In this document: in pieces, positions 37,501 to 48,645 of the stretch
Numbering within the stretch: position 1 is the stretch's first letter
Layout of the letters: each line of letters opens with the position of its first letter
NCBI GenBank assembly: GCA_003116995.1
Contig: BDSL01000003.1
Span: 682,001-746,000 of the forward strand
Length of the DNA stretch: 64,000 bases
Direction of reading: 5' to 3'
DNA from: Yamagishiella unicocca
Taxonomy: Eukaryota; Chlorophyta; Chlorophyceae; Chlamydomonadales; Volvocaceae
Translations under genes and position numbers: made by a program
The notes under the pieces: generated by a model
What the model was told of the DNA's origin: nothing
What the model saw: the letters and a program-made list of their open reading frames with translations, nothing else
Database searches by the model: none

Positions 37501-39960
37501 AGTGGGCCGAAGCAGTGGGGGCCCAGGTGCGGCTCGAGGCGACCCTCGACTGGCTTCGTCCCCCCGCTTCCCCCCTCCCCCGTGAGCTGGCTACTCGCCC
37601 GATGTGTGTTTTCTTATCGCACACACACACCATCCGCAGATCCCCAGTCTCACTCGGTGCGCTCTGCTCCCTCCCCTCCCCTCCCCTCTCCCCCTATCCC
37701 ACCCATGTCGTGTAACCGGTTTTTATGCTACCCCCTATGTCGTGTAACCCGGTCTTAACCCGGTCTTCTCCTCCCCGTGCAGGTGTCCTCCCCGACCTCC
37801 CGGCCGCCCCGCCACCCCGCCATCGTGCAGTGCAGCCAGTTCTACGGGCCGAGGGCGGTGCTGCTGGGGGACGCGGCGCACGCGGTGACGGGCGCCAGCG
37901 CCCCGGCGGGACTGGGGCAGGGGCCCAGTGCGGCGGTGGAGAGCGTCAGGACGCTGGCGCTGGTGCTGCGGGGGGCGCAGGTGGGGGCGGAGCGGGGGAC
38001 TGAGGGGCCCGGGGGCCTGAGGGGTGGGAGGCGGTGCTCCAGGGGGCATTGCAGCGGGGAGATGGAGGAGGAAGCACCGGTATCACTAACCCAGCGCTCA
38101 GCTGTCTCCCCCACCTTCTGGCATGCAAACTCAAACGCGTGTCCCCAGCTAATCGCCGGCTGGTTCTTCGCCGCCTGCTATGTCGTGTGTATGTGCTGCC
38201 TGGCCGCCCCCGCCACCAGTCCCCTCCCTCCACCTCATCCCCGCTCCGTGTCCCCCGCGCGCCTCCACGCTGCCCCTCCCGCCTCCAGGACGACATGGAC
38301 AAGGTGCCGGAGGTGTACTCCAACGTGCGGGGGGATGCGGTGATGGCCATGCAGATGCTGGAGTTCATGGCGGTGGGTGGCCGGGGGGGAAGAGGAGGGA
38401 GCCCCCAGGGGTCTCGCTCGGTCGTACTCGCGCGCTGCTTGGCACAAGTGACGGATTGCCGCGGCGTTGCTGCTAGGAGGCAGCAAGTGCTATCGTCGGA
38501 TGCGGAGCAACCACCCCGTCTGGGTGGCCCAGGGTAGCGATGGGTCGCTCTGGCGTCGGCGTTGGCGTGCATGCGGCCGGGGTGCCGTTGCTCGGACACC
38601 TGCCGTTGCTCGGACACCTGCCCTACCGTGGCTTCGCTGTGGCTGTCCCCCTGCCTGGTATGTTCCACGCACCCACCCACCCACCCACCCACCCACCCAC
38701 CCACCTGCGCACCCACCCACCCACCTGCCCGTCTCCGCCGCGTCCGCAGCTGACGAAGGGCGGCCGGGATCGCAAGCTCCGGTACGAGTCCTGGTGGTAC
38801 GCCTGGAGCGCCTACATCACGCAGGTGGGGACGCGTCTGTGTGTCTGTATGTATGTCTGTGTGTGGGTGGGTGGGGGGGTCGAGGGAGACCCGTGAGAAA
38901 GCCCATGGGTCGGCACTGGCTAAGAAACCGACCTTGTCTACGTGGGAGGAGGGGCAAATGGACGGGGGTGTATGGAGAGGGGACTGCGGTGGGCAGCTGA
39001 GGATCCGTTGACCATGTTTTAGAGCGATGCTGATGCGCGGTCCTTTCCTACGCGAAGCTACCCTGCCGCCCTGGTCGTGTGGGCGCCCCGCACTAGCCTG
39101 GTCCTAGACCTCGAACCCTCCCCGCCCTCCCCTGCCCCCTGCCGCCCCGACCCCAGGGCTTCCGGACGCTGGCGGCGCTGGTGGGCGGGATCCTGTCCAC
39201 ACTGCTGCCCAAGGCCTTCCTCACGGCCGACCAGGTGTGTACGGCACAGCGTACAACCGTACGGCGCTGCGTGGTGACGGGGGTGCAGCGGTGGCGCACA
39301 GCTCGCTCGCGCCACGCCTCGTGTGTTGACACTTTGCCTGAGCCGTGGTTTCACTTGTGCAGCCGCCGCAGCCCCCGGTTTCGCAAGCGAGGGCGCTCCG
39401 TACCCGCAGCCCACACCCGCGGCGGCGGCGTGGGTGGACCTCATCCTGCCTGCCTGTATCGCTGACACTGGCCCCCGCTGCCGCATTGCGGCTGCTACTG
39501 CCGCCGACAGGTCACCTCGCGGCTTGCGGACCGCCGGATCGGCTACAGCGAGGTCATCAAGATGCTCCAGGCGAGTGGAGTCGGGCTGAGGGGGCTGACG
39601 GACAGACGTGCCTAGGGTGGGGTTGCGCTGAGCTGGTCCGCGGCGGGGACGGAAACTTTTCAGATTTCAGTGGTACATGCCAATATGCCGGTTCTAGCAT
39701 GCATTCGTTTTTTCATATGGATAGAACACACCACAGAGCGATCCCGCATTTGCTCCTCCTCCCACCACCATCACCACCACCACAACCACCACAACCGCCG
39801 CCACCCCCATTTTATTTCTCTCGTACGTGTCCACCCACGAGTTTCCTCTCCACCCCTCCCCCGTACGGCACCTTAGGGCTACATCTCCCCGATTGTGGCC
39901 GTGGTGGTGGGCGGCGTCTTCGTGGGTCTCTTCATGGCTTTCAGCCGGAGGCTGGTGTAG
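34564..39960 (+). CDS. FAD-dependent monooxygenase, kynurenine 3-monooxygenase-like, 13 exons
   Basis: Exons: 34564-34601, 35285-35449, 35813-35970, 36278-36349, 36634-36818, 37038-37160, 37341-37526, 37783-37980, 38289-38372, 38750-38824, 39157-39234, 39511-39570 and 39877-39960; total 501 residues, close to the usual KMO length. The first 12 codons (MDAPEVDEDEGQ) come from a separate exon that joins in phase 2. Motifs: VVVGAGPTGALAAHY (FAD Rossmann GxGxxG) at about residue 19; LIVGADGVDSSMR (DG motif); RAVLLGDAAHAVTGASAP followed by GLGQG (second FAD/GD motif). The C-terminus ISPIVAVVVGGVFVGLFMAF is a membrane anchor, as in KMO of the mitochondrial outer membrane. The probable reaction is NAD(P)H- and O2-dependent aromatic hydroxylation; kynurenine as substrate is an inference. 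The intron after 39570 has a GC donor. Confidence 0.85.
35471..35520 (+). repeat. Intron repeat family A, copy in monooxygenase intron 2
   Basis: TTGCAAGGAAAACCTGTGTA, CGAAGGAAAACCGTTTAGGA and CAGACGTGG begin about 20 bp after the exon donor. Confidence 0.8.
36097..36169 (+). repeat. Intron repeat family B, copy 2 (forward)
   Basis: GTGAAAACCGTTGACACGAA, AAAGACAGGATAGTGGGCGC, ATGGTCGGCGGACAGCGAGG and ATGTCGGCGCATG, in the monooxygenase intron before the exon at 36278. Almost identical to the reverse copy at 20995-21067. A TGCATGCTGGGGAG motif of the family-A tail lies 45 bp upstream. Confidence 0.9.
36535..36596. repeat. Pentanucleotide (CACCT/CACCG)n
   Basis: About twelve 5-bp units (CACCT with flanking CACCG) just upstream of the acceptor of the monooxygenase exon at 36634. 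Confidence 0.85.
37211..37280 (+). repeat. Intron repeat family A, long form, monooxygenase intron
   Basis: GGTTGCAAGGAAAACCCGTC, AGCGAGGGAAAAAACGTTTT and GGACATACGTTTGGCGACGC, then ATGCTGGAGA, about 50 bp after the exon donor at 37160. Confidence 0.8.
37704..37757 (-). repeat. Intron repeat, short GTGTAACCGG type, two copies
   Basis: ATGTCGTGTAACCGGTTTTT then, 28 bp on, TATGTCGTGTAACCCGGTCT, immediately before the monooxygenase exon at 37783. In reverse complement these give the AAAACCGGTTACACGAC motif related to families A and B; another copy lies near 45.4 kb in the rhomboid-like gene. Confidence 0.65.
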
Positions 39961-42157
39961 AGGCTATCCGTGTCCGCTGGGGCTGGGATGGAGCCCCCCT
40001 GGAGGCCTGCGGAGGCGGAGGCTTGCTGGGTGGCGGCTGGGGGCACAGTTTGGGACCCAGCACCAATTTCCCCCCTCCACGACCTCCCCCTCCTCCGCCA
40101 CCTCCTTCTCCACCTCCGTCTCCCTCGCTCCTGTGGAGAAGGGCGCCCGTGATGGTGCGGCCGTGACGGTGCGGCCGTACTTATCGTGTGGTGCGGAGGA
40201 ACGAGCAAATACTAACCGTCTCATAGTCAGCGGTTGCTGTGTTGTGCAAAGGGGGCTTTGAAAGCCCCATTTATACTCAGCGGTTGCTGTATTCCGAGAC
40301 ACGGCGGTGCTGGGGAGCGAGTACACGCCCACCCGCCCCCATCATCGGACCGGGGCAGAACAGCCACGCGGGGGGGCGGGAAGAGGGGGCAGCCAGGGGG
40401 AAAGAGGGGGCAGCCAGGGCCGGGGGAGGGGGGCAGCCAGGGCCGGGGGGGGCAGCCGTGGATTGTGCCTGATCTCCTGCTGCTCTGAGGGGCAACTGGA
40501 TGCACGGGGGGCCTGTTATGCGTAGCTGATTGTATGCGGGTTGGGGGCGTTGGTCAGTATCGCTGCAGCTTGGGCAGGTAACGGCGGAGACGGGGGTGTG
40601 GGGGCCCTTGGTGTCGTGAGGGCGTCCAGCACCAGCGCTGCGGCTTGCCATCGCGCGGCTCGTGGGGCGCTGGGGCTGTGCGGGGCGACCTGCAGGGCTT
40701 GAATACGTAGGAGGCGGTGGAGGTGGAGCCTGCGCCTGAGTGCATCAGGCGTGCCCATTTTGACGGACGGAGTGGCGGGTCGTTGGGACGTACGACGATG
40801 GGCCCTCCGATAGGGCGGAGCCTTGCATGGCAAGCGGGCCCCAGGCCTCGATGCTGCTCCCACGCGGGCGTAGAAGAAGATTGAAGGCAAACATATGTTG
40901 ACGGGCTTGGGCGAGTGTGGAATTAGTGCGGCACAAGAAGGGCGTGGAGGTGTTTTTTGCGCTCGCGCCTTTTCCCACCCGCCGCGCTGAGTCCGGCAGA
41001 AGATATTCAACACGTCATGGAACGTTGCATTCATTGGGTCATTCTTTTCACTTACAGGAAACGCACGCGCATGGAGGGGAACATGCGGCATCGTGCTAAG
41101 TGCGGTTCCTGCTGACGGCCTGCGGTACGGCGAGAGGGAGTGCGATGACCCACGTTGGCGCTGTAACAAGGAATATAAGTCACTGGTACCTGTAAGTTAC
41201 CGTCATATTATAAGCTTCTTTGCGTTGGCTTACGTCTCCACTTCCTCCAGTTGGTGTATCTCTCGCCGAACCAGTAGCGCCGCGTCCGCACGAAGCAAAC
41301 CATCAATCCTTCCTACCTGCGAATAAACCTAATTTTGGCTTCATTCTTCCAAGAGTAGCGGGGCGGTGGTTTTCGATTCGTCAAAACCGAGCCCGGCCCC
41401 GCAAGAGCTACGCAGCAGAGATTGTGATTTAGACAGCTTATACGCTGTGCGCCATGTTTGAAAGACAGGTGCAACACCACATCCCTGCGTTGCTGCTTCT
41501 CTGGAGAGCGGCATCGGTGACCATGCACACCGGGGCGCGTCGCGCAGCCGATGCACGAGCTCGTTCTATATCTACAGCGGTAAGGTCGAACATATGCTTA
41601 CTGGGGCAAACTTGAAAGCGGCGATGCTGCAAGTTCCGTTTCAGTCGGACCGACAGTTGCATGCCTCCGCCCGCAGGTTACGCGGAGGGGCCCCGCCCAC
41701 ATCGCGCACGCGGAAACTCCCCTCATACGGTGCGACCTCAATTAGATGTGTTGTACCCACAAATGCGCCACGCTGCTGGTGGCACACTTTTGAAGTAGCT
41801 GGGGGGGGAGGCGGACGCAGGAGGAGGGCGATGAGGCCTTGACCAGCCCAGCAATGCATAAGGATGGCAACAACCAAGCTAAGGCGTCATCCGCGACCAC
41901 CACCACCACCACCACCACCACCACCACCACCACCACCGTCAATCCTACTTTACCTACCACCCATCCCCTAACCCTTCTGCGGCTCTTTTCCTTCCCGTCT
42001 CGCTACGCTTTTCCACCTTGCCGTCCGCAGTGCATCGCGCCAACGCCTTCCCCTGCCCTCGCCGTGTTCGGGGCGGCAAACAGCACCAGCTGCATCAGCA
42101 GGTTCCGACGGACCTGCTAGCGCCGCGCGCTACCGCGCCCTCTCCCACTGGGCGGCT
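39961..42157. other. Intergenic after the monooxygenase, no supported gene
   Basis: Holds the monooxygenase 3' untranslated region (TGTAA motifs occur only about 1.2 kb downstream, near 41.16-41.19 kb). A 217-codon minus-strand frame (40516-41169) shows no recognisable domain and is not called. A (CCA)n microsatellite lies at about 41898-41937. A duplicated TCAGCGGTTGCTGT motif flanks a GGGGCTTTGAAAGCCCC palindrome at 40226-40293. Confidence 0.5.
40226..40293. repeat. Direct repeat flanking a 17-bp palindrome
   Basis: TCAGCGGTTGCTGT occurs at about 40227 and again at about 40277. Between them is the perfect palindrome GGGGCTTTGAAAGCCCC (about 40252-40268). It could be the remains of a small insertion. 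Confidence 0.7.
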
Positions 42158-42718
42158 ATGCGCAGCCGGCTATTCCCCGCCTTCAGGATGGCACTGCCCA
42201 TGGCTGCGGCTTGCGTGGCAATAGCGGCCGGGGCTCACGGGTGGGTAGCATGTTGACAGAAACGCGTGTTTGTCAGAGGCAACCGATAGGCTGACGCCCT
42301 CACCACACCACACCACACCGCACCGCACCACACCGCAGGCAACATCACCGGCAGCAGGACGTGCTGGGCCTGCATGGGTCGCACCTGCCGTACCGTGCGC
42401 CGTTCGCGACCCACGGGTCGTTGGAAGCGGCTGAGTCCACGACACCGGCTGACGTGCGAGCCGCGCGCGAGGTCCTGGAGCTGAAGGGCTTCGTGCATCC
42501 GGGCATGCAGCCCGGGGCGGCGTGGGGCTCGCTGCCGCCAGACGGTGGCAACAGGTACGGCGTTCTGTTCGGTGAACCTGACCGCATTGGCTTGCCGTGA
42601 AAGCGCCCTCATGCTGCCGGCCACGCTCTTCACAACCTTTTCTTTCCTGCCGTCCTTTATTTGCAGTCATGCGGAGATGCACGCCATGTTCGAATACCTG
42701 TTGCTATTCCAGGCGTGA
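42158..42718 (+). CDS. Small three-exon gene, 116-residue protein of unknown function
   Basis: Exons 42158-42240, 42339-42554 and 42667-42718 join in phases 2 and 2 with GT-AG borders. The protein starts MRSRLFPAFRMALPMAAACV and continues AIAAGAH, a basic N-terminus plus a hydrophobic stretch that could be a mitochondrial presequence or one membrane segment. Then come a His/Gln-rich turn (GQHHRQQD), a hydrophilic middle (AREVLELKGFVHPGMQPG) and the end HAEMHAMFEYLLLFQA. The size and make-up would suit a small organelle membrane-complex subunit, but I do not recognise the family. The frame stays open upstream of the chosen ATG into a possible further exon ending near 42029, so the N-terminus may be longer. 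Confidence 0.55.
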
Positions 42719-44305
42719 CCACCTTGCCTCTCTCGACAGCTGGATTCAGTATCTTGCTAGGCGTAGTGGCGAGGCTTAACCAGCGGCACCCTTGCAACTC
42801 GCAAGTCGCCGGTCAGCCAGGCAGCCAAGTCAGAAAAGCCTCAGATCTCAGATCTCACGACGCTTAGTGCAGGATCGTGCGGCTAGTACTCGCAGGTCGT
42901 ACAGACTTATGATTACGCTGGCAGCAAATTGGTGATTCTTGGATCCGGTTATGTGTAGGTTCCGGTAGCATGCGCGTTGACCGGAGTGTGAGGACACGGA
43001 CGTTCGTACAGCTTAACTGCGAGGATACACACGCGGCGTAAACCTAATTGCGTTCATTGGGCCATTGGGCGGCGTGGGCTTTGCCCTCGCTGCAACTGTG
43101 CGTTTTTTCCAGTACGTTTCGTCCCTGCAAAACGCCGTTGTGGTTTTTTGTATTCGTACAGTTTCGCGGCACCCCCCGTCTTAGCCTGACCCCTGACGTT
43201 CCCTTCCAGTAGCAGTAGTAAAGCCTAGGCGATGAGGCGCAAGCTGGGGGTGCACATACGTGGTGCTTTATGATGTGATGCTTGTTGGAGATGTGGTACG
43301 AGATGCCTCGAGGGTTTGGGCGTCCGGGTCACGAGGGGGGCTGTGACGAGGGGTCACCAGAAGACGGAAACCCCCACTGCCTTACCTCGCCCCATTCACC
43401 CGGAGATCACTCCCCAGCCGCACAGGCATTGCGGAGCAGCTTGGTTGCATATCCACGACGGTAATTAGCCAATCCTGGCTGCATTGCGGCACCGGCGTTG
43501 GTCCTCTTTGCTTTTTGCGCGTTGGTTTTTTTCGAGTTGAACACAAGTGGCGCATGGCAGTGGCTGAACGGCGATGAGCGGGAGGATGTTTTCCTTTTTT
43601 TTATGATTTGGTGTTGCCTTGGTGCTTGTTCTACGCTCTTGCAAGTTGAGGTATAGGTTCTTCAAGAGGATGAGATAAGGTAGACGTCGGTAGACGCGTG
43701 CGGGACAAGAGTCTGCCCCTTCGGGGGCAGTTGGGGGAGTCCCGAGGCACGCAGCAAGGCAAATGCATATGCCTACGTTTGCGGCGGTGTGGTAGATCAC
43801 CGTTAGGTTGATGACAAACAAAATCCCCTTTGTAAGGTCATGCATGGAGGTTCGCACTGCGCTCCAGCCAGTTCAGGCGGCCTCCTGCTACCCACAGCTC
43901 CAACAGCGCCCTGACCCCTGGAGCGTTTGTCCAGATGGTCATGTGTGCAAGGTATCTCGCAGGGATCTTGAACCCATCTTGGTTGCAGTTAGCAACTTCT
44001 TCACACTTGGACTTCCGGGGCGTCTTGACAGGGTCTGACAAGGTATGGCCAAGAGGCAAAAGAGCGGGTATAGAGGTGCGCTGCCGCGATTGCTGCATGT
44101 GGGCTAGTAATGGAACACTCAAACGCTGCAGAATGAGGCCAGGTGCAAAGGGATGACGACCACCTGTCCGGGTACTAGCACGTACGAGCGCCAACGGTTC
44201 ATGGTCAAGCGGCTCAGGTACGGCAAAATCTCAAACCGTCACGCTCATATTAGCCTGCCAGACTGGACTCACTCGCCCGTTACCGTTCTTCTCTTAGGCT
44301 TTAAA
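42719..44305. other. Intergenic before the rhomboid-like gene
   Basis: Two minus-strand frames (43465-43857 and 43838-44194; the second contains KTPRKSKCEEVANCNQDGFK) look gene-like in composition. I could not join them by splicing and do not recognise them. A strongly structured inverted repeat lies at 43697-43751. The rhomboid-like promoter should be at the right end. Confidence 0.45.
43697..43751. other. Nested stem-loop with UUCG tetraloop, possible structured RNA
   Basis: Inner stem CTGCCCC/GGGGCAG (43713-43719 with 43724-43730) closes a TTCG loop. An outer stem CGTGCGGGAC (43697-43706) pairs with GTCCC and GCACG (43739-43743 and 43747-43751) around a GAG bulge. UUCG loops closed by C-G are exceptionally stable in RNA. 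It matches no RNA family I can name. Confidence 0.5.
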
Positions 44306-47300
44306 ATGACGGAGCTATATCTCGGACGTCAGCGCATCGGGCTTTCGCGCAATGCTTGCGTGCCGCGACCAACTCCACAAATTTCGAGGAGGCTTTCCGT
44401 CTGCATTAGGGCTGTGGAGGATGGAGGACGCTCTGATAAGGCGCTGTCTGCACTGGACTCACTTCTTGGCTCGACAGGTAAGTCGCGAAGGCTTCTGCGT
44501 CATGCGCTTGCGACTGGGGTCACTGGGCGATATCTCGCAATTGCTTCCTACCTCAGCATAAATAATAACGTACAATTACAAGAACGCCTTAGCTGCGTGC
44601 TACCAAGCACCTCGCCTGCGATGTTCCTCAGCCATCAACCCCGTTGCCCCTGTGTGCTCCACATCAAGTCAATCACACCACGCAGCCCCCTTCCCGCCAT
44701 CGATCCCCTCCTCCTACAAATTTGCTCCCTATCTTTCCACTCCGCTGTTCTGGCTATGCCCCGTGCCCTGCACTGCCGCTGCTGTCGTCGCGCCCTCCCT
44801 GCAGACGTGCAGCAGCCAGACCCTAACCTCGTGGAGTGGTGGCGTGTCCGGCCGCGCCAGGCTTCTCCCCCGCGTACCACCTCCATATCCTCCTCAAAGT
44901 CACCCGCGGGCCGCTTCATCGCCAACGAGGAGATGCTGCGGAACGAGGTCTGGTCGGGGCGCAAGTAGGTGCCTTGGGGGCTCTTTGAGAGTGGAGCGGG
45001 GAAGGGGGAAAAGGGAACGGGGATGGAAGGTGGCATGGGGAGTGGAGTGGAGGACGTCAAGGGGATGGTGAGCAGGCGGCGGTCCCGCGTCCTGGTTGTG
45101 GGAAGAGGCGGGGTATCTGGAGGCACTGTGGCACTAGGTGGGAAGGACGGGTGCTGGGCTTGACTGGACTGCATGTCTGTGACTAGCATAGTCCGTGACC
45201 GGGCGGTGAGTGCATGGGATTTCGGGCTGCAGGTAGTGGCTCCGCAGCGACTGTGATGTGAGTGGCCAAGGACGCGTCAGCAGCCCCACTCTCGTGCGAC
45301 TACCGGACTCTACCTCTTGTCGTAAGTGGCATAGCCCTTACCGCTCAGTTCTCATTCTCATTGTTTCCCACACGCCCCCTCCCACGCTAACCATTTTGTG
45401 TAACCGGGTCTTTATGCCGCCCCCCGCGTGCTCCGTCCTGCCCCGCCTCGCCCTGCTCTTGCTTGCAGGACGGAGCTGGGCCAGGCGCTTGAGCTCCCGA
45501 AGGTTGGGCGTGGTGTATGTCAAACTGTCAAAGGGGGCCAGCGGCCGCTCCCAGGAGGGCGCGAACCGTGAAGGACATGTGGAAGGGAGCTGTGTGCTTT
45601 GTTCACGGTCATGTTCGTGCTGGGCAAACGCAGTGATCGTCACGTCCGCCCTAATCGTGTCCTCCGCCGCACCGCATTGAATTCTTCGGCCCGTCCCGGC
45701 CCGCCCCCTGCCCGCCACGCACCCGCTGTTTAGGCAACGCCATACGTGTCGTACATAATTGCTCTCATCAACGCGGCCGTGTACGGCACAGCCGTGCGGT
45801 TGTACGCGACCCAGGGCAGCGACGCTGCCGATGACCTGATCTCGGGCCTCGGGTTCAGCCGGGGGGCGGTCCTGGAACAGGTGGGACTGGTGGGCTGGGC
45901 TTCCAATGTGTAACGAGGAAGAAGGGGATCAAAGCATTTTCCCACTCACGTTCGGAGCGCTGAGGAGTACTAGCGAATACCGAAAGCGACACAGCGGAGA
46001 CCGCAGCTGCCATCGGCCTGCCATTCGCCGCCCAGCGACGCGTGTTTCCTTGCACGTTTCCCTTGGTAACACGCAGGGCGAGCTGTGGCGACTGCTGAGC
46101 GGCTGCTTCGTCGACGCGGACCTCTCGTCCCTGGCGGTCGTACTGTACGGCATGTTGGTCGTGGCGCCTCGCGTCGAGGCTTCGCTGGGGTAAGGCGCCG
46201 TACGCTGTTGGGTGGGTGGGCTGACGTGGCAGCCCGAGGCACCACCGAGCTGTCGGTACCCCCAGAGAGGAAGTTACCGTGTTGACAAGAAGGTTCGTGT
46301 TCCCGCATGCGTCCTTTGCTCCACTGACCAGGTACCGGACCTTTGCCGCCGCCCTGCTATTGTCATCATTGGTCGCCGCCGACGTCATCATCTCCCTGGC
46401 CGCGACCGGAGGACCGTCAGGGGGTCTCGCCGCCGCTGCTGACTCGGACGCTACCCAGCTGGCAGCGGCTCTTGCGGCCCCGTCCGCGGCGGCGGCGGCA
46501 ACTGGTGTTACAGGCTCTGCGCTGGAGGCCGTGCTGCACCCCGCCAGCCAGGCCCTAGCATCCAGCGGCTTGGGTGTGGGGTTGTGGCTGGGCGGCCTGG
46601 GCGCGGTCATGGGCATTGCAGGTTGCTCGGTGGCGCATGGGCTGGTCAACGGGGAGGTGGAGCGGAGCGCCAGCGGCGCTGGGGCCAGCACCAGCGGGGG
46701 CCCGTCCGGGATCGGGGGCGGCGGCGCCGCTGCGCGGCCACCGGTGGATGTGCGCGCGGCGCTGCTGGCTGCGGGCGGTGCGGCGGTGGCGCTGCAGCAC
46801 TCGTTGGAGCCAGGCGGCGGGGCGCTCGTGGCGGCGCTAGGAGGGGCTTTCACGACAGGTGCGTGGAGGGTAGGGTAGGGTGCCCGGCCGGGTGGCGTAG
46901 GGTTGGGGTTTGGGTTACGAGAGGAAACCTGTGGTTTGGGGTGGGGGGCCCGGCACCTGGGTATGGTTGGCATTGGGGCTTGCGTGCAGTGGAGGGCGGC
47001 TATGCGGGCGAGACTCCACTGGGATGGACCGCGCTCGTGTAGGAGGCTGGGCTGCAGCTGGGATTGGGAGTGGAACTGCACACAGGCCACTGCGATTGCG
47101 TGTAGGAGGAAAGCAGCTGTTTTGTTGAAGCTGCAGGTGTAGCTATTGCGTTGTGTGCTGATCGTTTACCAAGATCTGGCGTACTCACGATCTCACCGAC
47201 ATGAGCCTCTCTGCCTTGGCTTGTGTCTGCTAGGCTTCCTGCTGGCGTACACGGCAGGGCCCCGCTACCAAGTCACGAGAGAGGTGGACATCCCAGACGG

Positions 47301-47451
47301 TTCCATGTGGATTCCCGACCCGGACGCTATGGCAGAGGTCATTGTGGTTATTGACCAAACCACGTCAATCCAGCGCACCCTTGCAACAGGCATCCTGACC
47401 GGGATTGTGGCGGTGGCTAGCCTTGCGATTTTGTATGGTGGCGCACGGTAG
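44306..47451 (+). CDS. Rhomboid-like membrane protein lacking the catalytic serine, probably plastid-targeted, 8 exons
   Basis: Exons: 44306-44477, 44805-44964, 45237-45257, 45469-45502, 45734-45880, 46077-46189, 46332-46858 and 47234-47451; about 463 residues. The N-terminus (MTELYLGRQRIGLSRNACVP, rich in Arg and Ser, few acids) looks like a transit peptide. Rhomboid features: first membrane segment PYVSYIIALINAAVYG, then the family motif GELWRLLSGCFVDADLSSLA, second segment VVLYGMLVVAPRVEASLG, and further segments TFAAALLLSSLVAADVIISL, LGVGLWLGGLGAVMGIAGC, ALVAALGGAFTTGFLLAY and TGILTGIVAVASLAILYGG. Active rhomboids have GxSG in the fourth segment; here the aligned stretch is GAVMG, so it is probably a pseudoprotease. 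Exon 3 is uncertain: a GCAAGT donor (44958) with the CAG acceptor at 45232 keeps the same frame. Confidence 0.75.
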
Positions 47452-48066
47452 CGTACAGCTAATTCGAAAACACTACGTGCGCTGAGTCGTTATAGACGGG
47501 CGGTGTTGCTGGCAGGTAGTAGACCAGTTGGTGGCTACCATGGGCAGAATAAACAACAGCTGTGGCAACCGTTGGAATCTACCCTACTCGCCAACTTAGT
47601 TGTTACAAGCCACCTCCTCCAATTTCCAACAGCAGCAACGCGAGATGTCAATGGGCGCGCGCTGCCAAGCTGCTTTCTGCAAAACACACGTACCTCTCAC
47701 CCTCATGAGACCACCTAGCAGGCCCCAAACCTAGTCGGGACCAGGACAAGACTCTATAAACGGTATATGCACGTGCGAGCACACGTCGCAATTCGCTATG
47801 TGCGAAGCCCCTTGGCACCAACCTAAATGGTGCGACACTCCCGCGTCCTCGCCAACTGGGTCAACCCACCACGGCCACACCATAACCCGCACTGCATCGT
47901 GCTCGGCTGCCAATCGCATAGGTGCGCCAGTCAAATCTAATCTCATCTGGCTTTCAACATGCGTCGTTCTTCCACTCGACGCAGCTCGAGACACGGGAAC
48001 CGAACCATGCAGGGCGTTACACTGTGTCATCGACTTAACAACTACCTCTACTCAGCAGCAGCCGGC
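47452..48066. other. Convergent 3' flanks of rhomboid-like gene and SAR1
   Basis: No gene seen. On the minus strand TGTAA motifs (plus-strand TTACA) occur at 48018-48022 and 47603-47607 and could serve SAR1 polyadenylation. Confidence 0.5.
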
Positions 48067-48645
48067 CTACTTGATGTACTGGCTGAGCCACCGGAAGCCT
48101 TCACCGTAGCCCATGCGCTTGACAACGGAGCACATGAACACTTCGCACGGCCGAATCTTCGAGTCGGCGAGGTTCACCTTGCCCTTGCCAGTGGTATAGG
48201 TCAGACCCAGCCAGTTCCTGAGCTCGTCCTCAGAAGCAGCGGTCGGGATGTCAATCTTGTTGCCAAGGATGAGGAAGGGCACGGTGCCCAGCGAGTCATC
48301 GCCCAAAAGCCCGTCAAGCTCCTTCTTCGCCTCTGGGAAGCGCTCACGATCAGCCGAGTCCACAAGGTATACGATGGCGTCCACCTTGGCATAGTAGTCC
48401 TTCCATACACGGCGAGCAATCTCATGACCGCCGAGATCAAACGCTTTGAAGTTAATGCCACCCAATTGAATCTCCTCCGACGTAGGATACTGTGTGGGCT
48501 GGTGCTGCACCACGCGGTCGTCCTTCAGCATATGCATCAGCGTCGTCTTGCCGGCATTGTCCAGACCCAAAAACAGGATCTTTGCGTTCTTGTTGTAAAG
48601 TCCCAGGTAGTTCAGAATTCCATAGAACCAATTAACCAAGAACAT
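48067..48645 (-). CDS. SAR1: SAR1 small GTPase (COPII coat), intronless
   Basis: A single 192-codon frame of exactly the family length. N-terminal amphipathic helix [16 protein letters not shown] (SAR1 uses this in place of myristoylation). G1 is [14 protein letters not shown]; switch region [20 protein letters not shown] with DLGGHE (G3 and catalytic His); G4 NKID; G5 region [23 protein letters not shown]1-specific insert TTGKGKVNL is present. It recruits Sec23/24 to ER exit sites when GTP-bound. It lacks introns although its neighbours are rich in them, and a second copy lies 1.3 kb away in the same orientation. Confidence 0.97.
   Translation of the reverse strand: MFLVNWFYGILNYLGLYNKNAKILFLGLDNAGKTTLMHMLKDDRVVQHQPTQYPTSEEIQLGGINFKAFDLGGHEIARRVWKDYYAKVDAIVYLVDSADRERFPEAKKELDGLLGDDSLGTVPFLILGNKIDIPTAASEDELRNWLGLTYTTGKGKVNLADSKIRPCEVFMCSVVKRMGYGEGFRWLSQYIK

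Noticed and set aside
40516..41169. 217-codon minus-strand frame
   Set aside because: Looked briefly like transposon debris, but there are no reverse transcriptase, integrase or transposase motifs and no terminal repeats.
41898..41937. CRISPR-like or coding threonine repeat
   Set aside because: It is a plain (CCA)n microsatellite; CRISPR arrays are not expected in a nuclear algal genome and no spacer pattern exists.
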